A DNA stretch of 64,000 bases from Clostridium facile (lineage in GTDB: Bacteria > Bacillota > Clostridia > Oscillospirales > Ruminococcaceae): assembly GCF_014297275.1 (NCBI RefSeq), contig NZ_JACOQK010000001.1:1984001-2048000 (forward strand), given 5' to 3'. Each line of letters opens with the position of its first letter. The first letter of the stretch is position 1. The translations under genes and the position numbers were made by a program. The notes below the pieces were generated by a model that saw nothing but the letters and a program-made list of their open reading frames with translations, was not told the origin of the DNA and did not search any database. Positions 57,353-64,000 of this stretch are shown piece after piece.

Positions 57353-58696
57353 ATGTTAAAAAAAATAATCAGTATCCTACTAGCCGTTGGGCTGTTTTTG
57401 CTCTGTTGTAGCGGATGCTCTGGATGCTCGAACAAAGGGGAAGAAACAAACTCAGCTGCTTTAAACAGTGGCTCCAGTAATAGCCCATCTGCTTCCCAAT
57501 CAGACGATGGCAGCCATACCACAGAGGGAGATAACAATGCAGATGCCACAACGCCAAACGCAAGCAGACAACGCCCAGGTAGCCTAAAAGACATTAAAGG
57601 GGTAACCGACCTTTCAAAACTTCCGGATTATTTAGAAGGGTCATTGGAACAATACCTTACCATAGAAGCTGATATTGAAGTATATCCAGAAGGTACTTAT
57701 AACCTATATCAGGCTACCCTACAAGATACTGAAAAAGTATATCAAAAATGGGTAGATACATTCATTCCTGGAAAGCAGTTTGCCTCGCAAAACCATATGC
57801 AGGATATGATGCTGAACGATGACACAATTCCAAACTACAATTATCAAGATCAAACAATAGACGGAGAAAGTTTATGGATTAGCAATAATTTCCATATGTT
57901 CACAGATAATTCGAGTAAAATAACTTCAATTTATGATGACCTAAGTAATCCAGCCAAAATCCCCATCCTTAGTGTAGGGCAATCCGAATCAAAGGACATC
58001 GTATTGAGAAACCGCTTTCCAAAAGAGAAATTAGCTGGATTTAATAAAGATTCTGCCCTTGCAATGGTGGAAGAAAAAATAAATGCCCTGGGGATCCAAA
58101 ATTTAGGAGCCCCCAATGTGTATGCCTTGGATATAGAATCTGTAAATAAATGGATTCAAAATGAAGTAAAACCGAATGCGGATAGCATCCAATATGCCGC
58201 TGGTGTCCCAACAGAATGGACCAATCAAAATCAAGAGTGCTATTATATTACTTACAACATGATGTTAGGCGGTGTCAAATTTACAGACAGCAGCACCCCT
58301 AATCTGGCTGGCAAAGTATACAATGACCCTGTCATGACAACCGGAAGCGTTCTACAGGCATTTGTCAACCAAAATGGTGTTTTCTATTTTTATTTTGGAG
58401 ATATCTATAATGTAAAAACAACACAAAAAAACCTGTCTTGCATCAGCATGGAACAGGCAATCTCGGTATACGCCGAAAAATACAAAAACGCATTTGAAGA
58501 AGAAGCGCGAAAAGTGTTTAAAATCCAATTGTTATATGTTCCAAAATATGAAAAAGATTTTAACTTTGAATTACGCCCTGCCTGGGTAATATCCTCACAA
58601 ACAAAAGTGAATCCAGAATTGCCGGAAGAAGAACAAAACTATGTTACTAAGGATTATGTAGATGCGATTACTGGAAAAATGATGAACTACCGATAA
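57353..58696 (+). CDS. Uncharacterised lipoprotein, tandem paralogue 2
   Basis: The protein has 447 residues, with the same layout as the preceding gene. The signal sequence MLKKIISILLAVGLFLLCCS leads into a CSGCSGC cluster. A Ser/Asn/Thr-rich linker is followed by a globular domain opening PGSLKDIKGVTDLSKLPDYL, with IEADIEVYPEGTYNLYQA and a YVDAITGKMMNYR end. The two differ most in the linker and in a loop near residues 145-175. GGAGG precedes the ATG. It arose by tandem duplication together with its upstream region. Function unknown. Confidence 0.75.
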   Translation: MLKKIISILLAVGLFLLCCSGCSGCSNKGEETNSAALNSGSSNSPSASQSDDGSHTTEGDNNADATTPNASRQRPGSLKDIKGVTDLSKLPDYLEGSLEQYLTIEADIEVYPEGTYNLYQATLQDTEKVYQKWVDTFIPGKQFASQNHMQDMMLNDDTIPNYNYQDQTIDGESLWISNNFHMFTDNSSKITSIYDDLSNPAKIPILSVGQSESKDIVLRNRFPKEKLAGFNKDSALAMVEEKINALGIQNLGAPNVYALDIESVNKWIQNEVKPNADSIQYAAGVPTEWTNQNQECYYITYNMMLGGVKFTDSSTPNLAGKVYNDPVMTTGSVLQAFVNQNGVFYFYFGDIYNVKTTQKNLSCISMEQAISVYAEKYKNAFEEEARKVFKIQLLYVPKYEKDFNFELRPAWVISSQTKVNPELPEEEQNYVTKDYVDAITGKMMNYR

Positions 58697-58855
58697 TCCA
58701 AAATCATCTATCAATAAAATAATATACCTTATTGTATTGATAGAAACCTAACCATAAATCACCATTAGGTAAAAGAAAACTTCTATAGTATATTTCTAAT
58801 ATCAGGTAAATCCAAATTCTATTACAACTTTCTTTGCTTGAATTTCATATATGAG

Positions 58856-58890
58856 AAAAAAGTAGCCTCTAAAATTAGAGGCTACTTTTT
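58856..58890. terminator. Bidirectional terminator between the lipoprotein and rnr
   Basis: AAAAAGTAGCCTCTAA/TTAGAGGCTACTTTTT perfect 16-bp stem with a 2-nt loop. It lies 9 nt past the rnr stop codon and serves both convergent genes. Confidence 0.9.
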
Positions 58891-58898
58891 TGAATATT

Positions 58899-61016
58899 CT
58901 ATTTTTCTGGTTCAACCAGTTCAAAATCAATATTTCCCGCATTCACATCCGCAGCAACACATTGCACCATAACATGCTGCCCTACTTGATAGGATTTTCC
59001 TGTCACAGAATTATTCAAACGGATGAACCCATCATATTCATAAGGGCCATCCAAACTTTCTATTTTGATATATCCCTCCACTGTATTAGGAAGTTCTACA
59101 TAGAATCCCCTCCCCAATACCGAAATAATAATCCCTTCAAATATTTCACCAATATGGTGGGTCATATATTCCGCTTTATAACAATCCTCACAATCACGTT
59201 CAATCTGCATAGCAAGCATTTCAGTTTCACTGGAATGACGAGCAGCTTGTACCACAAATTTCTGGTAACGTTTTTGAATGGCATCCATACTATCATGATA
59301 ACACAGCAGGTCACTTAAAATGCGATGGATCGTTAAATCAGGATAACGGCGAATTGGAGAAGTAAAATGAGAATAATTTTCCAATGCCAAACCATAATGT
59401 CCAATGGGGAATTCGCTGTATTTTGCTTTGGACATGGTGCGCAAAACCTGTGTATTTACAATGGGGAACAATTCTGTATCTCTGGATTTTTCCAATATCT
59501 TGGATATCACCCCGGGCTTCATTTTAGGTTCTACCTTGTTGGATGGTAACCCTAACCGGTCTAAAATCTGTTTCAAGCTGGAAACCTTTTCAGGGGATGG
59601 TCGTTCATGAACACGGTAAACAAATGGAATATCCTGTTTTCTGGCAAAAGTAGCGGCTGCCTCATTTGCCAATAACATAAATTCTTCAATAATCCCTTCT
59701 GATATTCCCTGCGTCCTTGGCTGGATATCTACAATCTGTTCCCGATCATCAATTAAAATCTTACTTTCGGTTGTTTCAATTTGTGGGGCACCTCGTTTGA
59801 TCTTATTTTTCAACAGGATTTGGTATAGTTCATACATCAATTGGATTTCTGGCTTTACAATCTCATATTTTTGCTTGATTTCTTCTGTAGCAGTATCATC
59901 CAAAATGCTGTTAATTTCTTTATAAATTCCTTTGATTCGGGAACGGATAATCGTCTTTTTAAAGGTAAAATTGGTTAATTTCCCATCAAAACCAACATTT
60001 AATAATGCGGAAAATGCCAAACGTTCCTCATCTGGATTTAAAGAGCAAATTCCATTGGAAAGTTCCTTTGGTAACATAGGAACTACTTTGTTGGCGTAAT
60101 AGATACTAGTGCCCCGTTCAAATGCTTCCAAGTCCAATGGTGAACGGTATTTTACATAGTGGGAGACATCTGCAATATGCACCCCAACATAATAACAATG
60201 TTCCCCTTTTTCAATCGAGATGGCATCATCTAAATCTTTGGATTCCGCACTATCAATTGTAAAAATGGGCAAGTCCGTCAAATCCAAGCGGTGGCGACGT
60301 TCCACATCAGAAATCCCTTTCTGTGCAATTCTGGCCGCATTATCTTGTACTTCAGAAGGAAATTCTGTACTAATTCCGTTTGCTTCTAAAATAGCTGCCG
60401 CACATGCCGCGGCAGTTTCAGCGCTTCCATGGCTGCTTACCAGTTCGCACCTGTGTTCACTGTGGCGGTTTCCACGGGAAATTGCCTTAGCTATCACTTT
60501 ATCCCCTATAGCAGCTTCCATCTCTTCCGGTATTATAACAGGGATCAGGTCTTTGGAAAGGGAATCCGGCAGAACAAAATAACGCTTTCCTTGTTTTTGT
60601 AAGATACCAGTAAAGGTAGATGGACCATATTGGGTAATCGAAACCACAACACCTTCCTCACTCTCACCAAGCTGTTTTTGTGGCTTTACCAGAACAAAGT
60701 CATCCTGCATTGCCCCTTGGCTATGTTTGCCAGGAATAAAAATCTGGGCATCATCCGATAAACGCTGTGCAAAACAAAATGTCCGATTGTTCCGCACAAT
60801 TTTTGCAGGATAAATCCCCAATGCCTTTGGTGTATAATACCGGTTTTTCAAATATACGGTTTTTCCGTTGGCACAAAGGCGCTGAATCGAATTCCGCACC
60901 ATATCCAGCGTAATATTTTTTCCCCTTGCCACTTTCTTTAATTCCCCAAATAAGAGCCCTTTTTTGCCTGATCTTACAATTGCCGCCAATAATTTATCAT
61001 CAATATTTTTTTTCAT
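58899..61016 (-). CDS. rnr: Ribonuclease R
   Basis: A 3'-5' processive exoribonuclease of 705 residues that degrades structured RNA and takes part in tmRNA quality control. The start is the ATG after AAGGAG; an upstream frame of 17 codons is ignored. The order is an N-terminal winged helix, cold-shock domains, the RNB catalytic domain (TIDSAESKDLDDAISIEKGE with the metal-binding aspartates; HIADVSHYVKYRSPLDLEAF; GHYGLALENYSHFTSPIRRY) and a C-terminal S1 domain (GEIFEGIIISVLGRGFYVEL). The basic tail is short. secG-rnr is a conserved gene order in Firmicutes. Confidence 0.95.
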   Translation of the reverse strand: MKKNIDDKLLAAIVRSGKKGLLFGELKKVARGKNITLDMVRNSIQRLCANGKTVYLKNRYYTPKALGIYPAKIVRNNRTFCFAQRLSDDAQIFIPGKHSQGAMQDDFVLVKPQKQLGESEEGVVVSITQYGPSTFTGILQKQGKRYFVLPDSLSKDLIPVIIPEEMEAAIGDKVIAKAISRGNRHSEHRCELVSSHGSAETAAACAAAILEANGISTEFPSEVQDNAARIAQKGISDVERRHRLDLTDLPIFTIDSAESKDLDDAISIEKGEHCYYVGVHIADVSHYVKYRSPLDLEAFERGTSIYYANKVVPMLPKELSNGICSLNPDEERLAFSALLNVGFDGKLTNFTFKKTIIRSRIKGIYKEINSILDDTATEEIKQKYEIVKPEIQLMYELYQILLKNKIKRGAPQIETTESKILIDDREQIVDIQPRTQGISEGIIEEFMLLANEAAATFARKQDIPFVYRVHERPSPEKVSSLKQILDRLGLPSNKVEPKMKPGVISKILEKSRDTELFPIVNTQVLRTMSKAKYSEFPIGHYGLALENYSHFTSPIRRYPDLTIHRILSDLLCYHDSMDAIQKRYQKFVVQAARHSSETEMLAMQIERDCEDCYKAEYMTHHIGEIFEGIIISVLGRGFYVELPNTVEGYIKIESLDGPYEYDGFIRLNNSVTGKSYQVGQHVMVQCVAADVNAGNIDFELVEPEK

Positions 61017-61039
61017 GAGTCTCTCCTTGTAACTAGTAA

Positions 61040-61068
61040 AATGCCCTGCGCAGAAAACGCAGGGCATT
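61040..61068 (-). terminator. Intergenic hairpin between secG and rnr
   Basis: AATGCCCTGCG/CGCAGGGCATT stem with a 7-nt loop and a short T run on the minus strand. It lies between the secG stop and the rnr start and may act as an attenuator or partial terminator that sets the secG/rnr ratio. Confidence 0.7.
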
Positions 61069-61086
61069 TATGAGTTTCATGTGCTC

Positions 61087-61338
61087 TTATTTTACAAAAA
61101 CCGCAACAACGTTGATAGCAATGCATAATACAAAAAATGCGATTGCAACGAATTTTGTAAATCTAGAAAGCTGTGCATCTCTTGTTCTGTTACCATTGGT
61201 ATCTAAATAAGATTCTGTACTGCCACCTGTCAGACCAGACAAACCTCTGTCTTTGCTTTCTTGCAGCATAACCAAAACGATAATTATAATACTAGCCAGT
61301 AACAGCAGAGCCCCGCCGACAATTTGTAATACGCTCAT
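61087..61338 (-). CDS. secG: Preprotein translocase subunit SecG
   Basis: The protein has 83 residues. The start is the ATG 9 nt after GGAGG, beginning MSVLQIVGGALLLLASIIII. It has two membrane helices separated by a polar loop with QESKDRGLSGLTGGSTESYL and the family's GG-SE-pattern. The second helix is FVAIAFFVLCIAINVVAVFV. SecG helps SecYEG translocation. It is transcribed toward rnr with a hairpin between them. Confidence 0.93.
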   Translation of the reverse strand: MSVLQIVGGALLLLASIIIIVLVMLQESKDRGLSGLTGGSTESYLDTNGNRTRDAQLSRFTKFVAIAFFVLCIAINVVAVFVK

Positions 61339-61848
61339 GAATGTAACCTCCATCATAATCTAAAAAAATTATGTGCATTTCATATGATAACATACAAACC
61401 ATAAAAATGCAAGTATTTTGTTTACACAATGGAACAATTTTCTAAGAATATATTAAAATTTTTTGTTGATACTAAAAGTACATCACAACAAAAAAGAAAT
61501 CAGCATGTTAGAAAGTAATTTTATTTTATAATAAAATTTGTTTTTTAATCTGCTAAAAATTGCGTTTGCTTTTCTAAATTGTGATGTTACCGCCAGAAAA
61601 CTGGCGGTATTTTTATGTGAAGCAAAAAACTAACTGAAGTGAATCAACTACAGATCCAGGGCACAGATCAAATCAGATGTTAAAAATTGATATTTTCCCA
61701 CACAATTATTTTGTTATGAGTAAAAGAAAAAATTTTACATAGGCACACCATGAGTATATCTTGTAAAAATGTTTACTATTAGTATGCCACAAAATTGTAG
61801 GATAAGAGTAACCCCAGTTTGAAAAAATTTTTAATTTTTACATTGTGG
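61339..61848. other. AT-rich intergenic region between secG and the GyrA-like gene
   Basis: About 510 bases without a supported gene. It contains the hairpin at 61588-61609 and the secG promoter region on the minus strand. A weak A/T hairpin near 61820-61835 could end the GyrA-like transcript. Confidence 0.45.
61588..61609 (+). terminator. Orphan plus-strand terminator hairpin
   Basis: TACCGCCAG-aaaa-CTGGCGGTA with a T run only on the plus strand. No plus-strand gene ends nearby, so it may end a small RNA or be a remnant. Confidence 0.6.
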
Positions 61849-64000
61849 TTAGGAAAGTTTTAACTGTTCCCCTTTATCTTCTTCCCGCAAAACAGCCCCT
61901 CTGGCGGGTACCGATTTGGTACGGAAACGATGGGCATTTTCCAGCATATCCTCCTGATAAGGCTTTACCTGCTCCAGCAAGCAGTTCTTATTTAAGGTCA
62001 TCACCGCAACCCCTTGATTGTCACGGGTCGTTTTGGATTGAATCATACCAGAATGGAACAATAAATACCGCTGGTTATTGGAAACCATCAAATATTCTTG
62101 ATCTTCCTGCTGGCAGAAACAAGTCACCAAAGGAGCCTTCGTTCCGTAAGCTTTTGCTAATTTTTTACGGTTGGTTTTGGTTGCGTAGGAACTTAATGGT
62201 ACCTTTGAGACCTTGCCATTATCAAAGAAAAATAACATGGTTTCAGAATAATCTTTGGTATACGCCATCCCCACAATTCTTTCTTCCTCATCAAAGTTTA
62301 ATTTTGCAGGTACATAATCCCCCATTACGCTGGCTTTGGTATCCGCAAACTGGCTTAAATTGGTTTTGTACACCTGTGCTTGATTGGTAAAAAACAATAA
62401 ATCGGTATTATTGGTTGTTTCAATGTGGGTGATGATTTGGTCATCTTCTTTTAGTTTATGTTCCCCACTCATGCGCAAAGATTGGGGAGTGATTTTTTTC
62501 AAATATCCCTCCGCTGTCAGGAACAAGTTTACTGGATAATCTGGAACTGTTTCTTCCTCCAGATCTTCCAAGTCTTCCTCTGGATAAATAAAGAGCGTCT
62601 TTCTTGGTTGGGAATATTTTTTGATAACATCCTTCAGTTCTTTGATAATAATCTGTTTGATTTTGCGTTTTTCTGCCAGGATCTCTTCCATCTCCTGGAT
62701 ATCCTGTTTTAATTGTTCGATTTCCTGGGTGCGCTTTAACAAGTATTCCTTATTTAGGTTACGCAGCTTGATTTCTGCAATAAATTCCGCCTGGATTTCA
62801 TCAATCCCAAAACCGATCATTAAGTTTGCCACAACTTCGCTGTCTTCTTCGGTTTCCCGGATAATCCGGATGGCTTTATCAATATCCAGAATAATTTTCT
62901 GCAAACCAGTCAACAGATGGAGCTTGTCCTTTTTCTTATTCAGCTCAAAACATACTCGGCGGCGGATACATTCCATACGGAACGCAGACCATTCTTCCAG
63001 AATGCCCCGGACACCTAATACCTGTGGCGTCCCCCCAACCAGTACATTGAAGTTACAAGAATAAGAATCCTCCAACGGCGTCATTTTAAACAAACGGCGC
63101 ATCAATTTGTCCGGATCTGTCCCACGCTTTAAGTCCAATGTCAGTTTTAAGCCGGAAAGGTCGGTTTCATCCCTTAAATCGGAAATCTCACGGATTTTAT
63201 TGGATTTAATCAAATCAATAATTTTATCCATAATCGCTTCTACGGTAGTGGTTGGCGGAATTTCCGTAATATCAATGCAATTCTGGGATTTATCATAAGC
63301 ATACCGGCAACGGACTTTAGCGGAACCTCTACCCGTCCGGTAAATTTTTTCCAGTTCTTCCTGGTTTTGCACCAAAAAGCCGCCGCCTGGGAAATCAGGC
63401 CCTTTTAAAGTTTCGGAAATCTCACAATCCGGATTTTTTAAATAGGCAATGGCGGTTTCGCACACTTCCTGCAAATTAAATGGACAAATCGAGCTTGCCA
63501 TGGATACCGCAATCCCCACGTTGGCATTGACCAAAATCGAAGGGAAGGTAGTAGGCAACAACAATGGTTCTGTTGTGGTATTATCGTAGTTTGGAACAAA
63601 ATCCACAGTATCCTTGTCAATATCTCGGAAAAGCTCCCCACAAATTGGGTCAAGCTTTACCTCAGTGTAACGGGAAGCAGCATATGCCATATCCCTGGAA
63701 TAGGAACGGCCAAAGTTCCCCTTACTGTCTACATAAGGGTGCAATAACGCCTGATAGCCACGGGAGAGCCTCACCATGGTTTCATAAATCGTGGCGTCCC
63801 CGTGGGGATTCAGTTTCATCGTTTGTCCCACCACGTTAGCGGATTTGGTTTTTTGCCCTGTTAGCAGCCCCATTTTATACATTGTGTATAATAATTTCCG
63901 GTGGGATGGTTTAAACCCATCAATTTCCGGCAAAGCACGGGAAAGGATAACACTCATGGCATAGGGCATGTAGTTTTTCTCCAAGGTTTCGGTAATCGCT
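61849..64000 (-). CDS. DNA topoisomerase (type IIA) subunit A, GyrA/ParC-like, 5' end outside the window
   Basis: The frame is open through the window edge; the visible part encodes 717 residues and lacks the true start. It cleaves and rejoins double-stranded DNA with a B subunit. The winged-helix part has SVILSRALPEIDGFKPSHRK. The catalytic Tyr lies in DMAYAASRYTEVKLDP. The tower and coiled-coil with GFGIDEIQAEFIAEIKLRNL follow. The C-terminal beta-pinwheel lacks a QRRGGKG GyrA box; the equivalent strand region reads SSYATKTNRKKLAKAYGTK. It is therefore closer to a ParC-like or clostridial second-type enzyme than to canonical gyrase. The B subunit should be encoded upstream. Confidence 0.88.
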   Translation of the reverse strand, partial: AITETLEKNYMPYAMSVILSRALPEIDGFKPSHRKLLYTMYKMGLLTGQKTKSANVVGQTMKLNPHGDATIYETMVRLSRGYQALLHPYVDSKGNFGRSYSRDMAYAASRYTEVKLDPICGELFRDIDKDTVDFVPNYDNTTTEPLLLPTTFPSILVNANVGIAVSMASSICPFNLQEVCETAIAYLKNPDCEISETLKGPDFPGGGFLVQNQEELEKIYRTGRGSAKVRCRYAYDKSQNCIDITEIPPTTTVEAIMDKIIDLIKSNKIREISDLRDETDLSGLKLTLDLKRGTDPDKLMRRLFKMTPLEDSYSCNFNVLVGGTPQVLGVRGILEEWSAFRMECIRRRVCFELNKKKDKLHLLTGLQKIILDIDKAIRIIRETEEDSEVVANLMIGFGIDEIQAEFIAEIKLRNLNKEYLLKRTQEIEQLKQDIQEMEEILAEKRKIKQIIIKELKDVIKKYSQPRKTLFIYPEEDLEDLEEETVPDYPVNLFLTAEGYLKKITPQSLRMSGEHKLKEDDQIITHIETTNNTDLLFFTNQAQVYKTNLSQFADTKASVMGDYVPAKLNFDEEERIVGMAYTKDYSETMLFFFDNGKVSKVPLSSYATKTNRKKLAKAYGTKAPLVTCFCQQEDQEYLMVSNNQRYLLFHSGMIQSKTTRDNQGVAVMTLNKNCLLEQVKPYQEDMLENAHRFRTKSVPARGAVLREEDKGEQLKLS

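Noticed and set aside
61845..62390. A 181-codon plus-strand frame antisense to the GyrA-like gene
   Set aside because: Low-complexity, aromatic- and proline-rich translation typical of a shadow frame; no ribosome binding site.
1..64000. tRNA and rRNA genes
   Set aside because: No cloverleaf-like sequence with a T-arm GGTTCGAAT context outside coding regions and no rRNA signature was seen; a tRNA scan would settle it.

Overview
The window reads as chromosome of a low-GC, Gram-positive anaerobe of the Clostridia, most likely an Oscillospiraceae/Ruminococcaceae-type gut bacterium. The grounds are strong AGGAGG ribosome binding sites, U-tract hairpin terminators, a PdaB-like deacetylase, a DUF5685/DnaJ pair, a lamin-tail/phosphoesterase surface protein and a second type of GyrA-like topoisomerase. 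The genus is an inference. No rRNA, tRNA, CRISPR array, intact insertion sequence or integrase was seen.

Layout. 0.26-3.4 kb: a P-type-ATPase-like membrane protein and the 23S rRNA methyltransferase RlmB. 3.5-5.6 kb: a small conserved membrane protein, tandem repeats, and an ImmA/ImmR pair divergent from a small sigma-region-4 protein, with an SOS-like box and operator-like dyads between them; this looks like the regulatory core of a lost mobile element. 5.6-9.5 kb: AEC transporter, two membrane proteins, Nudix hydrolase and Dabb protein. 9.6-18.3 kb: one long minus-strand gene run (secreted toroid-repeat protein, comEC, holA, rnmV, MBOAT, DHHW-like, PdaB-like, GIY-YIG). 18.7-20.9 kb: DUF5685, DnaJ and membrane protein operon. 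21-25.5 kb: orphan solute-binding lipoprotein, gap, a possible 41-codon gene, and a histidine-kinase-like protein. 25.6-29 kb: pyrG, a small membrane protein and an Lgt-like protein. 29.3-34.1 kb: a 1609-residue surface protein. 34.5-39.3 kb: heterodimeric ABC exporter, CinA N-terminal part and UPF0340. 39.6-47.9 kb: a complete histidine operon, hisZ-G-D-C-B-H-A-F-IE plus a PHP histidinol phosphatase, with its own promoter and terminator. 48.3-51 kb: a YhgE/Pip membrane protein and partner. 51.8-55.3 kb: fucU, a LacI-type regulator and a Na/phosphate symporter with PhoU domain. 55.8-58.7 kb: two tandemly duplicated lipoproteins, each with a copy of the same upstream region. 58.9-64 kb: rnr, secG and the 5'-truncated GyrA-like gene.

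How they work together. The his operon covers every step from PRPP/ATP to histidine (short HisG needs HisZ; HisIE is fused; HisB is the dehydratase only, with a separate PHP phosphatase). The LacI regulator probably controls fucU, whose promoter carries a LacI-type dyad just past the -10. The two ABC genes form one exporter with one consensus and one degenerate ATP site.

Most noteworthy pattern. Several proteins keep a recognisable enzyme fold but have lost hallmark catalytic residues: the P-type ATPase (DKTGT region replaced), the DHHW protein (DHHW and GDS both replaced), its MBOAT partner (WHG to WRG), the ComEC beta-lactamase-like domain (HxHxDH gone), the histidine kinase (H-box His to Val) and the Lgt-like protein (HGG and GRxGNFxN altered). 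The acyltransferase pair is the strongest case, because both partners of one putative pathway are changed. These are alignments by eye against remembered family motifs and need profile searches.
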